From positions 1 through 19,675 of the forward strand of contig DATDRM010000101.1 of NCBI GenBank assembly GCA_035291705.1: DNA of 19,675 nucleotides. Direction: 5' to 3'. Positions 1 through 7,190 of this stretch are shown here, piece after piece. Below the pieces are notes generated by a model. That model saw only the letters and a program-made list of their open reading frames with translations, did no database searches and was not told the DNA's origin. Made by a program: the position numbers and the translations under genes. Numbering within the stretch: the stretch's first letter is position 1; every line of letters starts with the position of its first letter. Source of the stretch: DATDRM01 sp035291705 (GTDB lineage Bacteria > Chloroflexota > Anaerolineae > Anaerolineales > UBA4823).

Positions 1-791
1 TTCCAGTGCAACCTGCGTACACCTGTCTCCAGACTATCGAGCAGTCCCATCAATTGCTGGCGACTTATCCGGCGCTTCATCATCGCTGGATTGATGGCCT
101 TATCTGCGAAGTGTTTTTGGGATCTGGCGTGCAGATGAACATGAATGGAGAGCGAAAAATTCAAGCGAGTTTCACGGGGCAGTAGCCGGCTCGCCAGGTC
201 GAGTGGGATTCCGTCGATATAAACGCGCATTAGCTGGCTCAAACGGATATCGGTATAAGCCATCAAGGCCAGCGGGGCATAGAAATGCTGGCAAAACTGG
301 CGGTAAGCGATCCAGGGCTCCCCTTCTTGATAGGGCATAAAGGATAAAGTGTCAATCAGGATTGGCTTGCCACGCCGAAATTGGAGATTGTATGCACTGC
401 AATCCTTTAGTGTCATACCAAACTTCAGCGCCCTTCCCTGGATCGCAAGCGTCACCAATGCAGCATGCTTATACTGGCTGAAGCTCCATTCGTAGGGGTA
501 GGAAATAAACTCAACCGGTTCCGGCTTTAGGATCTTAAACGCCAGCGGGGAGTCGCTTTGGATATCCGGAATCTCCTGGTGCGGGATTAATAAATGATCC
601 TCGACCAGTCCCCGGTAGAGCCCCGATTCCATCAAGGATTGGTACTCGGCACGCCCAGCCTGGTTGATCTGGCGGTAAAGGACACCGTCCTCGAAGAATA
701 CATATCCGCTGGGATCCCGGAAAGAGGACTCGGCTCGCCGGGTTCCCGGTTTCTGAGTCACCGTCTCATCCTTATTGCGATTTTTGGTCAC
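1..791 (-). CDS. SAM-dependent methyltransferase-like protein, N-terminal part (cut by window edge)
   Basis: An uninterrupted minus-strand frame of 263 codons runs from a GTG at 791 off the left edge, so the C-terminus is missing. The GTG is preceded by AGGAG about 9 bases upstream; no ATG occurs in frame before residue ~60. The readable part contains the segments FRDPSGYVF, LYRGLVEDHLL, SYPYEWSFSQ, FGMTLKDCSAYN, IDTLSFMPYQEG and DGIPLDLASRLLPR. From memory these belong to a conserved N-terminal region of large class I SAM methyltransferases in Chloroflexota, sometimes labelled nodulation protein NoeA-related. The SAM-binding domain would lie outside the window, so the enzymatic role is inferred from family resemblance. 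It overlaps the upstream small membrane protein gene by 20 bases, suggesting translational coupling in one operon with the sulfatase-like gene. Confidence 0.72.
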   Translation of the reverse strand, partial: MTKNRNKDETVTQKPGTRRAESSFRDPSGYVFFEDGVLYRQINQAGRAEYQSLMESGLYRGLVEDHLLIPHQEIPDIQSDSPLAFKILKPEPVEFISYPYEWSFSQYKHAALVTLAIQGRALKFGMTLKDCSAYNLQFRRGKPILIDTLSFMPYQEGEPWIAYRQFCQHFYAPLALMAYTDIRLSQLMRVYIDGIPLDLASRLLPRETRLNFSLSIHVHLHARSQKHFADKAINPAMMKRRISRQQLMGLLDSLETGVRRLHW

Positions 792-1011
792 TGTCTTCCT
801 GCTCCTCTTTGCGTTTGGAGAAGAGATTACGCACGAAGGATTTGACTTTCTTCCAATAAGCCCCTACCAAAAACAATGCCCCCATTAAGGTAGCCAGGAG
901 CAGTTGTAAAAAGAAGCTGCCCGATCCCGGGTCCAGATAGGCGGGGGTTTTAGCCAGTAAGTCTGGTAACCAGGTGAGATGAATGATTGCATAATAATTC
1001 AGAGGTTCCAT
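772..1011 (-). CDS. Small membrane protein with YLDPGSGSF motif
   Basis: A protein of about 79 residues. The ATG at 1011 is preferred because AGGAGTA lies at 1018-1024, six bases upstream; a longer reading would overlap the end of the preceding sulfatase-like gene. It has a short N-terminal hydrophobic stretch, the motif AYLDPGSGSFFLQLLLA and a transmembrane helix that continues into ALFLVGAYW. A basic segment (KKVKSFVRNLFSKRK) and an acidic tail follow. Small proteins with a YLDPG(S/T)GS motif before one helix are common beside envelope polysaccharide and phosphatase-superfamily genes; their function is unknown to me. Topology: cytoplasmic basic C-terminus by the positive-inside rule (inference). 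It lies between the sulfatase-like and methyltransferase genes in one minus-strand operon. Confidence 0.72.
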   Translation of the reverse strand: MEPLNYYAIIHLTWLPDLLAKTPAYLDPGSGSFFLQLLLATLMGALFLVGAYWKKVKSFVRNLFSKRKEEQEDSDQKSQ

Positions 1012-1036
1012 CGGGATTACTCCTAAAAATTGTAAT

Positions 1037-2593
1037 TTATTGGCCGGCTGCACAATCTAATTGAATGTAGTGGCTTTGCCTGCCAAGGATGCTTTTGTCT
1101 TTCAGCAGCCCATAATGGCCATTAAAATATCTATCGAAAATCAGGCGGAAGGTATTGACCGGGGAGAGCGAGGCGGATAACTCTGGTTCTGGACCCCCTG
1201 GCAGGTAATAGGCATTGAGAATCCCAAGGCGTTCTGCTTCATCGATCCTCAAACCGGCGTAGTCGATGGTCGCACCATGGTCGCCTTGAATGATGATGAT
1301 CGGAGGAACATCAGACTCGGCGATGAGCCGGTCGACGATCTCCAAAAGCCGTGTGTTAACGTAAGCGATCTGGTCACCATAGGCTAACAGTTCATCGGTT
1401 GGTGAATTATCCAATGGTGTGCCGTCGGCAGTAAAAACGAAGGGCGGGTGTGGCGAGACGACATGGGCGTAAACGAATTTGGGGCCTGGCACCTCAGCCA
1501 TTGTTTTCGGGATCGCCTCCAGGATGAATAAGACATTTTCCCGGTGAAGCGCCCTTGGATTATCCAGCACCTGGATAATTCGATTCACTTGATTCGCTGT
1601 CGAGATAACCTGCATATCCAGCAGCAATTTCCCCGCCGAGGTATGCAGTAAAAGTCGCTCGAATTCATTCAGACCCATTGCCTGTAAATTTCGACTGGTT
1701 TGTATCCCGCCGGGGGTGTATTGAATATCCGTATTATCCCAACGCAGCCATCTGTATCCAGGATCGAAGGTGACGATGGTATATCCCAGGCTGGCGAAGT
1801 TCTGCTGGACCGTACTAGAGCGGATCATCTGGTTGAGGTCGGTCCGCCGGAAAACGACTTCGGATAACCCTGTCCCATCATCCAGGTAAATCATATTCAA
1901 CGCAGAAGCCATGGAGAAGCGGGTATCCGAATAATTAGCCTGGCTGCAACGGGCGACGAAGAAACCCTTCTCCTCTAGAGCGTCTAGAAAAGGCGCGTTA
2001 TCATAGCCAAGATGTTGGGCGATAAAATCGCCGCGCGGATAACCATCCATGAGGATATAGTACACATCCGGAGGCTTTCGATCTTCGGGCAACCTTAAAT
2101 CTCCCGCGGCAGATGCCGCCTGGGAGCGCTGTGCAGTGAAATCTTGGATTTCGAAAGCCGCAATCTGAAACAAGGGGATGATGATTAAAACTGAGGCAAC
2201 CACGTTTAAAAACCTGGTCAGGGAGGACAGATCGCGCCGGGTCCTTAGAATCCCCCACAGCGCGACGCCAAAGATGCCCACATACAGTGGCACCAAAAAG
2301 CGATGCCTGCCGAGTAGATCGCCAAGCAGGCTAATGTTTCTCAGCACCAAATTGAGGTGCCCGTAAGAAAAGAACGACAGCATGATCAGAGAGGTGATTA
2401 ACCCGGCTTTATGCGCGTTCTTGAGTGCGAGGGAAAAGGCAAGCAGGATTAAAAAGGTTATAAGGAAAGAAACGATTAAAGACCTTACCCCTTCCAACGC
2501 CGGGATCTCGGAGATATTGCGGGCGATCAGCGCAATAACTGGATAAATCCCGAAGAGGAGAGGATGAATGATGGGCGGTCGAATTTTCAACAA
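1037..2593 (-). CDS. Membrane-anchored sulfatase / LTA synthase-like protein (alkaline phosphatase superfamily)
   Basis: 518 residues. The N-terminal ~150 residues hold about five hydrophobic segments; a soluble extracytoplasmic domain follows. It starts with PPDVYYILMDGYPRGDF (residues 179-191), where the Asp of LMDG is the expected metal ligand of sulfatases and phosphoglycerol transferases. NYSDTRFSMAS is the region expected to carry the catalytic nucleophile. SPHPPF and IIQGDHGATID near residue 430 supply the other typical metal-binding GDHG element. The family hydrolyses or transfers sulfate or phosphate esters at the outer membrane face; the substrate here is unknown, with an envelope-polymer modification role inferred. 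The start is TTG (2593), because no ATG lies before the first membrane helix; no clear Shine-Dalgarno is visible, and an intrinsic terminator lies only 12 bases upstream. Confidence 0.85.
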   Translation of the reverse strand: MLKIRPPIIHPLLFGIYPVIALIARNISEIPALEGVRSLIVSFLITFLILLAFSLALKNAHKAGLITSLIMLSFFSYGHLNLVLRNISLLGDLLGRHRFLVPLYVGIFGVALWGILRTRRDLSSLTRFLNVVASVLIIIPLFQIAAFEIQDFTAQRSQAASAAGDLRLPEDRKPPDVYYILMDGYPRGDFIAQHLGYDNAPFLDALEEKGFFVARCSQANYSDTRFSMASALNMIYLDDGTGLSEVVFRRTDLNQMIRSSTVQQNFASLGYTIVTFDPGYRWLRWDNTDIQYTPGGIQTSRNLQAMGLNEFERLLLHTSAGKLLLDMQVISTANQVNRIIQVLDNPRALHRENVLFILEAIPKTMAEVPGPKFVYAHVVSPHPPFVFTADGTPLDNSPTDELLAYGDQIAYVNTRLLEIVDRLIAESDVPPIIIIQGDHGATIDYAGLRIDEAERLGILNAYYLPGGPEPELSASLSPVNTFRLIFDRYFNGHYGLLKDKSILGRQSHYIQLDCAAGQ

Positions 2594-2627
2594 TTTTTAC
2601 TTAAAACGAGCCCCGTGAGGGGCTCGT
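2594..2627 (-). terminator. Intrinsic terminator between the SWIM gene and the sulfatase-like gene
   Basis: A perfect 9-bp stem (ACGAGCCCC at 2606-2614 with GGGGCTCGT at 2619-2627) encloses the tetraloop GTGA. Read on the minus strand it is followed by TTTTAAG, a short T-run. It lies 35 bases beyond the SWIM gene stop and 12 bases before the TTG start of the next gene. It probably ends the SWIM transcript, but the closeness to the following start could also make it act on that gene. Confidence 0.65.
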
Positions 2628-2661
2628 CGCTTCCTGAGAATCGGGCAGTAATATCGATATT

Positions 2662-2904
2662 TTAACCTGCCACCGGTTGTGGAATCATCCCTTCCAGGAT
2701 CATCTCCAGCGCCATGGTGTGACTGCACCGTCCGCGGCTCTGGAAGAAATCACAGTCGCACTGCCATTCGCCATTCTGGAAATTTACCGAATGTGGGTTA
2801 TTCTGTCCCTCGAAAGTAACCTTGAATGCCTCGAAGTGGATCCGGTCGCGCTGTTGGGCATACCGTTTTGCTTTTTCGAGCTTACCGATCATGCCATAAT
2901 CCAT
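2662..2904 (-). CDS. SWIM zinc-finger protein, small
   Basis: 80 residues with a strong AAGGAGGTAA ribosome binding site at 2911-2920. The C-terminal half carries the SWIM signature: C49-x-C51-x8-C60-x-H62, in the sequence CDCDFFQSRGRCSHTMALE. SWIM domains chelate one zinc ion and are thought to bind DNA or protein; they occur in SNF2-type ATPases, MuDR transposases and as small free-standing bacterial proteins such as this one. The N-terminal half is basic (EKAKRYAQQRDRI) and reads through FKVTFEGQNNPHSVNFQNGEWQCDC, the beta-strand pattern that usually precedes the fingers. There is no partner gene on the same strand in operon distance. It has its own promoter (3036-3064) and a terminator inside its leader. 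Confidence 0.8.
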   Translation of the reverse strand: MDYGMIGKLEKAKRYAQQRDRIHFEAFKVTFEGQNNPHSVNFQNGEWQCDCDFFQSRGRCSHTMALEMILEGMIPQPVAG

Positions 2905-2910
2905 CTTTTT

Positions 2911-2973
2911 TTACCTCCTTTCAAGGTGTGTAAAATAGAAAAATGGCACGCGGAAAATTCGCGTGCCGTTCAT
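2911..2973 (-). CDS. Possible 20-codon leader peptide ahead of the SWIM gene
   Basis: An ATG at 2973 opens a 20-codon frame whose TAA stop (2911-2913) overlaps the Shine-Dalgarno region of the SWIM gene. The frame runs straight through the terminator hairpin at 2945-2967. Only a weak TTTAGG lies upstream. The layout would suit translation-dependent attenuation, but a frame this short is also likely by chance. Confidence 0.2.
   Translation of the reverse strand: MNGTRIFRVPFFYFTHLERR
2935..2967 (-). terminator. Strong intrinsic terminator within the SWIM gene leader
   Basis: A perfect 8-bp GC-rich stem (GGCACGCG at 2945-2952 with CGCGTGCC at 2960-2967) has a 7-base loop. On the minus strand it is followed by ATTTTTCTATTTTA, a good U-tract. 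It ends about 30 bases before the SWIM start codon, so transcripts from the promoter at 3036-3064 must pass it to reach the gene. It could also end the ABC exporter operon whose last stop is at 3171. Confidence 0.75.
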
Positions 2974-3030
2974 CCTAAACCGAGTAAGCCTCCGTGAGAA
3001 ACTTCTCGCACAATGGTTTGTCTCCAAGTG
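2935..3030 (-). ncRNA. Candidate small RNA or attenuator leader upstream of the SWIM gene
   Basis: This is the transcript expected between the -10 element at 3036-3041 and the intrinsic terminator at 2935-2967, about 95 bases. It holds an imperfect hairpin at 3000-3017 region (GTGAGAA pairing with TTCTCGCAC, read on the plus strand, with a bulge) and the terminator stem. It does not match a riboswitch family I can recognise. It could be a free small RNA, or a leader in which termination is regulated before the SWIM gene. Confidence 0.35.
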
Positions 3031-3035
3031 CTCCC

Positions 3036-3064
3036 AGTATAAGCCGAGTCAAGTAGAAAGTCAA
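3036..3064 (-). promoter_or_regulatory. Sigma-70-type promoter reading toward the SWIM gene
   Basis: On the minus strand, TTGACT (3059-3064) and TATACT (3036-3041) are separated by exactly 17 bases. Transcription would start near 3029. The next features downstream are the hairpin-containing leader, a terminator and the SWIM gene. Confidence 0.6.
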
Positions 3065-3170
3065 CAGGGATTCAGGAAATTAATGATCCTATTATTTTCG
3101 ATCGGGTTTCTGTTGCACTTTCGCCAGGCGATGGGCCATCCAAGTAAGCCACGCAGGCTGTAAATCTTTC

Positions 3171-4076
3171 CTAAAACGAAGACAGGCTTCCGCTGCGGCG
3201 GGCATGGTCCTCGGCCAGGCGGTAAAGGTAATAACCTAAGATAGGCATCAAGATTCCAAACAGGGTTACGATGACGATCTCCAATTGGATTGGTGCCAGC
3301 TCCGGGAAACCGGGCGGGTAGCCCATCAAAGTAGAGCGAAAAGCATCGACATTATAGGCGAGCGGGATCAGGCGTGAGAAATTTCGCAAGAAGGGTGGCA
3401 GAGCAGAGAAGGGGAAAAAGTTTGCGCACAAGATCAGCAGGGCAAACTGAAGCAGGTTGGCCATCGTTTGGGCGGTCTCACGGATTCGCAGGGTGAGGGC
3501 GGCGAAGGCGAACCCCACCCCAAACGTGCCTGCCAGGCTCATCACTAACAGGTAAAGCCCGAGCCCTGGATTCTCGAAAGGTAGGTGGCCGATCATGACC
3601 ACCATCAATCCGCTCGCTGCCAGGGTGAGCAGCCCCGTCCACAGCAGCGTGTTCGCCACACGCGAGATCAGGCTGGCGAATTTGCTGGCCGGGCTCAGGT
3701 AGAGCTGCTCCAGCGTCCCCTGCACCTGCTCGTGGCGCACGTTATAGCCGATCGTCCACAAGGTATCGCTGAGGAACATGAACAGCATAAACCCATAAAT
3801 AACCACACCTGACGGGTTGCCTATGCCAGCCTGGCTTCCGTTCCCTGCGTTGTTCAGGTTGACGCTGAAAGTCTTACCGCCTAACGAGAAGATCGCTACG
3901 ATCAAAAAAACCTGACCAAAAGAGGCCACAAAGTTGACCGGATAGCGTGCGATCAGAATCAGCTCCTTGCGCACCATCGCCCAGAACGTGCTCCACCCGG
4001 ATTTCAGATTGCTGATTGATGATTGCTGAACGCTGAGTGCTGGTCTGCTCATTTGCCCATTTGGTGATCGGTCCAT
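3171..4076 (-). CDS. ABC-2 type exporter permease (second permease of operon)
   Basis: Up to 301 residues. The core begins at WAMVRKELILIARYPVNFVASF, the usual N-terminal segment before the first helix of ABC-2 permeases. Six hydrophobic segments follow, with the conserved elbow HEQVQGTLEQLYLSP (cytoplasmic coupling helix between helices 2 and 3) and a LPPFLRNFSRLIPLAYNVDAFR motif near the end. It would form the membrane part of an exporter with the neighbouring permease and ATPase; a heterodimer of the two permeases is inferred. ATG 4076 has AGGAG only 4 bases upstream. The first ~30 residues are encoded partly by a degenerate 7-base repeat, so a start at ATG 3977 (MVRKEL) is a real alternative. 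Substrate unknown; drug, lipid or polysaccharide export are typical for the family. Confidence 0.85.
   Translation of the reverse strand: MDRSPNGQMSRPALSVQQSSISNLKSGWSTFWAMVRKELILIARYPVNFVASFGQVFLIVAIFSLGGKTFSVNLNNAGNGSQAGIGNPSGVVIYGFMLFMFLSDTLWTIGYNVRHEQVQGTLEQLYLSPASKFASLISRVANTLLWTGLLTLAASGLMVVMIGHLPFENPGLGLYLLVMSLAGTFGVGFAFAALTLRIRETAQTMANLLQFALLILCANFFPFSALPPFLRNFSRLIPLAYNVDAFRSTLMGYPPGFPELAPIQLEIVIVTLFGILMPILGYYLYRLAEDHARRSGSLSSF
4001..4042. repeat. Degenerate heptamer tract inside the permease 5' region
   Basis: Six units of 7 bases in perfect phase on the plus strand: ATTTCAG, ATTGCTG, ATTGATG, ATTGCTG, AACGCTG, AGTGCTG (consensus ATTGCTG). The phase continues weakly beyond 4042. The tract falls in the predicted N-terminal extension of the permease, which reads SVQQSSISNLKS there. 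Confidence 0.6.
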
Positions 4077-4105
4077 TTACTCCTGGTAATTCTGCCGGTA
4101 GATCA

Positions 4106-4153
4106 TTCAATCTCTTAACGTTATAACATTCCAACCTTTAAACGTTCAAACGC
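4106..4153. repeat. Degenerate octamer tract between the two permease genes
   Basis: Six units of 8 bases on the minus strand: GCGTTTGA, ACGTTTAA, AGGTTGGA, ATGTTATA, ACGTTAAG, AGATTGAA (consensus ANGTTNNA). The tract ends exactly at the stop codon of the upstream permease (TGA at 4154-4156), so it fills much of the spacer to the next gene. No inverted symmetry or terminator is visible in it. Confidence 0.55.
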
Positions 4154-5002
4154 TCAGAACTGTCCAACCCCCTCATTACGTCGCACGCTGGTCTCAACGT
4201 TGGCGAAGACCCAATATCCGAACAAAGGCGCGACGAGCAGAAAAGCCCACAAAACGGCCAGATCAAGGTACCACTCCTGAAAGAAGTAGCCTACTCCCAG
4301 CAGGGCAGCGCGCACCCCATTGGTCATCCAGGTGGGAGGAAAAAGTAATGCCAGGGTCCTCAATAAAGGGGGAAAAACCGCGATTGGAAAGAAAATTCCC
4401 ATCAGGAAGCTGACCCCCCATTGCATAAGGTTGATCAGGGCATTGGCCTCCTTCACTTTGAGCACAACTGCCCCAAAGAGCAGGGTTAGCCCATAGAGCG
4501 GGACCAGGCCAGACAGGATAAATAGAAACGCCAGGCCGACTTCACCCTCGAACGGTTTCACGCCCAGGATGAATGATCCCAACAGATAGGCCGCCAGCGC
4601 GGAGAACAGTGAACGCAGGCAGCTGTACAACGCGGTGCCGGCCACCACCCAGATGCGGGCCGTCGGGCTGAGGTAGAGCGCTTCCAGGGTGCCGGTTTCT
4701 TGCTCCCAACGCAGCCAATATGCGATATGCCAGAAAGCAAAGCTGACGATGGTGAATACGCTGGAGCCAATTAACATATAGGCGACATAATTGCTGGTGC
4801 CAGTGTTCTGGGCGAAGATCACCCCGGCGTTTGCGCCCGACGTAGCCCGCCCCAGTAATATCGGCATAGCCGCAAACACGATCGGGATGATGATATCCAG
4901 GACCAGCTGGCCGGGATAACGTGAAATGGTCATCAGCCGCATACGCATACTGGCTATCAAGACGGACGAGTTTGATCGCAGCGAAGGAACCCTGATATCC
5001 AT
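4154..5002 (-). CDS. ABC-2 type exporter permease (first permease of operon)
   Basis: 282 residues from the ATG at 5002 (MDIRVPSLRSN). This start is chosen because it lies 7 bases after the stop of the ATPase gene and has GAAAGG upstream; a longer in-frame reading would run over 100 bases into the ATPase gene in another frame. About six hydrophobic helices are visible. The coupling segment LRWEQETGTLEALYLSPTARIWV matches the elbow of the sister permease (EQ-GTLE-LYLSP), and FPPTWMTNGVRAALLG near the C-terminus corresponds to its RLIPLAYNVDAFRSTLMG. It probably pairs with the permease at 3171-4076 as a heterodimeric membrane domain driven by the ATPase at 5010-6014. Confidence 0.87.
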   Translation of the reverse strand: MDIRVPSLRSNSSVLIASMRMRLMTISRYPGQLVLDIIIPIVFAAMPILLGRATSGANAGVIFAQNTGTSNYVAYMLIGSSVFTIVSFAFWHIAYWLRWEQETGTLEALYLSPTARIWVVAGTALYSCLRSLFSALAAYLLGSFILGVKPFEGEVGLAFLFILSGLVPLYGLTLLFGAVVLKVKEANALINLMQWGVSFLMGIFFPIAVFPPLLRTLALLFPPTWMTNGVRAALLGVGYFFQEWYLDLAVLWAFLLVAPLFGYWVFANVETSVRRNEGVGQF

Positions 5003-5009
5003 CGAACGT

Positions 5010-6014
5010 TTACCTTTCGCGGGTATCCTCGGCGAGTGTGCGCCCGGTCTTGGCGATGAAGACGTCTTCCAGGGTGACTTCCTCGGGGGTAATCTTTTGA
5101 ATCGCGGCTCCTGCTTCACTTAGGACGGCGATCAGCTGCGGCAGGATTTGATGGCTGTTGCGAGTGACGACAGTCAGCAAATCTCCTCCATCTTTGGCGG
5201 TACGGGTGACCTGCTCGACATCGGCCAGGCGGCGCACTGCAGCCACTGCTTTAGAGGAGATCACCCCCTCAATCCGCGTGACCTGGCTGCGCTCGATGGA
5301 TGTCTTTAATTCGTTGATGGTACCCAAAGCCAATAACCGCCCGTAGTCGATTATCGCCACCCGGTCGCACAGGGTTTCAGCCTCGGCCATGATATGGGTC
5401 GTATAGATGACCGTCTTGCCCTGGGCGTTCAAATCGCGTACGATGGCGCGCAGCTCGCTGGCAGACGGCACGTCCAGGGTGTTGGTCGGTTCATCCAACA
5501 CCAGGAGCGGCGCGTCGTTTATCAAGGCTTTCCCAAAGGCCAGATTCATCTTCTGACCCGACGAATAGGTCTCAACAGTTCTCTCCGAAATATCTTTCAA
5601 GCTGAGCAGGTCGATGATCTCCTGGGCGCGGCGACGCCGCTCGTTTAGGGAGAGGTGGTAGAGCGCGCCAAAGTATTCCAGGTTCTCGCGTCCGGTCAGT
5701 TTCCAGTACAGACCGCGCTCGCCCATCAGCATGCATCCTACCGTAGCTCGCACCTGGTTCTCCTGGCGCCCGATTCGATAACCATTGACCCAGGCGTCGC
5801 CGCTGGTAGGTAACAGCAAAGTGGTGAGGATCTTGATTAGAGTTGTCTTTCCAGCTCCGTTTGGGCCGAGCAGGCCGAAGATTTCACCTGCATGCACTTC
5901 CATGGTTACCCCCTTCAGCGCTTCTACCGATGTTTTCTGGGACTTGAACAACCCCTTTCGCTGGCGGACCTGGTAAGTCTTGGAAAGATTTTCAACACGA
6001 ACGGTACCGAACAT
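5010..6014 (-). CDS. ABC transporter ATP-binding protein (DrrA/NatA-like exporter)
   Basis: 334 residues from ATG 6014, which has AGAGAG about 6 bases upstream; an upstream in-frame TTG (6044) has no ribosome site. Walker A is GPNGAGKT (residues 50-57), the signature is YSSGQ (150-154; a variant of LSGGQ common in this exporter group), Walker B is LLVLDEP (170-176), and the switch His is in TTHIMAEAE (H207). The segment MGERGLYWKLTGREN replaces the usual Q-loop glutamine, also typical of DrrA-like ATPases. The C-terminal ~90 residues (VTRIEGVISS to EVTLEDVFI) form the extra regulatory domain ending in LEDVF. It powers the two permeases encoded directly downstream. The GNAT gene ends 45 bases upstream. 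Confidence 0.94.
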   Translation of the reverse strand: MFGTVRVENLSKTYQVRQRKGLFKSQKTSVEALKGVTMEVHAGEIFGLLGPNGAGKTTLIKILTTLLLPTSGDAWVNGYRIGRQENQVRATVGCMLMGERGLYWKLTGRENLEYFGALYHLSLNERRRRAQEIIDLLSLKDISERTVETYSSGQKMNLAFGKALINDAPLLVLDEPTNTLDVPSASELRAIVRDLNAQGKTVIYTTHIMAEAETLCDRVAIIDYGRLLALGTINELKTSIERSQVTRIEGVISSKAVAAVRRLADVEQVTRTAKDGGDLLTVVTRNSHQILPQLIAVLSEAGAAIQKITPEEVTLEDVFIAKTGRTLAEDTRER

Positions 6015-6059
6015 TGTCACTCTCTTTGAAAATACATAATCCAAGGCGGAGAATTCCCC

Positions 6060-7061
6060 TTATCCCTGGTCTTGTATCTTCACCTCCATCCAAATTAAAG
6101 TCTGCATTAAATGGAAGCTGGCATCCTGAAAGGCCTGTACCCCGCGGCCAGCTGGGTAATCCACTACCATCCGCTTACGCTGGGCTAATTTCCGCCGGGC
6201 GTGGGGCAGCAGAGCCGCGATAACCAACTCTTCGTTTTCCGGAGTGGAGGCCAGCCACAGGTGGTCAGCGTGGTCGGGTTGTGGCTGCCAGGATAACACC
6301 CCCAGCAATTTCCGCTCCCGCTCAGCCGCCCACTGGCGCACGTCGACCCCAGCCAGGAACCGGTAAATCCCTCCCCACAAGTCCGGGCGCAGCACGTTGA
6401 GGTTGAACGGAAAATGCCAGGTCAATTCGGGTGGGTAAATGCGTTCCAGCCAGGCACGTTGTTGCGGCCAATGCTGTGAGCGCGGTGGGATGAACGTAAC
6501 CCCGCTTGACTGCCAGCTCTCCCCAAGGGAAGCGAGATGCGGGGATTTAAGATTGCTTTCCCAGGTCGTGCGCCGGGCGCGTTCGGCAAACCCCAAAGAC
6601 AGATAGAGGTTAAACGCAGGAATATTTTCCTCGCGCACGTGTAGCCATACAGCAGACGCGCCTCGGTTGCGGGCATGTTCCAGGGCAATGTTGGTAAGGG
6701 CACGCGCGATACCCTTGCGGCGGTAAACGGGGTCGACCGCAACATTGGCGATCAGGTAACGCCTCTGTCCCTGTAAGGTGAAGGGGATCAGGCTGAGATT
6801 GCCTGCCAGGTAGCCATTTTCTTCCCATACATAACCGGATAGGGGCATCGATATATGATCGGCCACGTTCGCTGCCCAGCGCAAGTAGCTCGGGTTACGC
6901 GCTGCGGTGTGCATTTGCTCGACGTAGCGCTGACCGTCTTCATCAAGGGTATCGGCGAAGCACGCTTCCACCAAGTTGGCGACGGCGTTCAAATCACGCC
7001 GCACGTCGAACGGGCGCAGATGGCTGGCAGGCGGGGTCAGAGGTCTGGTAATGGCGCTCAT
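6060..7061 (-). CDS. GNAT-family N-acetyltransferase
   Basis: 333 residues. The N-terminal ~165 residues are a full GNAT fold: LRPFDVRRDLNAVANLVEACF opens it, YLAGNLSLIPF gives strand 4, and ANVAVDPVYRRKGIARAL (residues 105-122) holds the R-R-x-G-x-A acetyl-CoA pyrophosphate loop. IPAFNLYLSLGF is the typical terminal helix-strand. The C-terminal half (residues ~170-333) resembles a second, degenerate GNAT domain without the acetyl-CoA loop. The substrate is unknown. The start ATG 7061 has only a weak ribosome site (GAGCG). As the first gene of the minus-strand operon it lies 45 bases before the exporter ATPase, so a link to a self-resistance or export role is possible but inferred. Confidence 0.88.
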   Translation of the reverse strand: MSAITRPLTPPASHLRPFDVRRDLNAVANLVEACFADTLDEDGQRYVEQMHTAARNPSYLRWAANVADHISMPLSGYVWEENGYLAGNLSLIPFTLQGQRRYLIANVAVDPVYRRKGIARALTNIALEHARNRGASAVWLHVREENIPAFNLYLSLGFAERARRTTWESNLKSPHLASLGESWQSSGVTFIPPRSQHWPQQRAWLERIYPPELTWHFPFNLNVLRPDLWGGIYRFLAGVDVRQWAAERERKLLGVLSWQPQPDHADHLWLASTPENEELVIAALLPHARRKLAQRKRMVVDYPAGRGVQAFQDASFHLMQTLIWMEVKIQDQG

Positions 7062-7157
7062 TTGGGTCGCTCAAAGACTTAGCCACTCAGTCCGCTAATT
7101 CCCCCATTTTACCCCAGAGTATGGCAGCTTGAAGCTCAAAATCCGCTCACTTTCCCC

Positions 7158-7186
7158 TTGCGCCTGCTGCAGACAGGTTGTACAAT
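7158..7186 (+). promoter_or_regulatory. Likely promoter of the nurA-herA operon
   Basis: TTGCGC (7158-7163) and TACAAT (7181-7186) are 17 bases apart, about 50 bases before the nurA start codon. The -10 box is good and the -35 box moderate. Transcription would start near 7193, within a short palindrome. Confidence 0.5.
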
Positions 7187-7190
7187 ATCC

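Noticed and set aside
2968..3170. A protein gene on the plus strand in the spacer before the ABC operon end
   Set aside because: The open frames there are composed of promoter, hairpin and spacer sequence without a ribosome site or recognisable protein features.
5003..5119. Upstream extension of the first ABC permease (39 extra residues)
   Set aside because: It would overlap the ATPase gene by over 100 bases in another frame and has low-complexity, non-membrane sequence; ATG 5002 fits the operon spacing.
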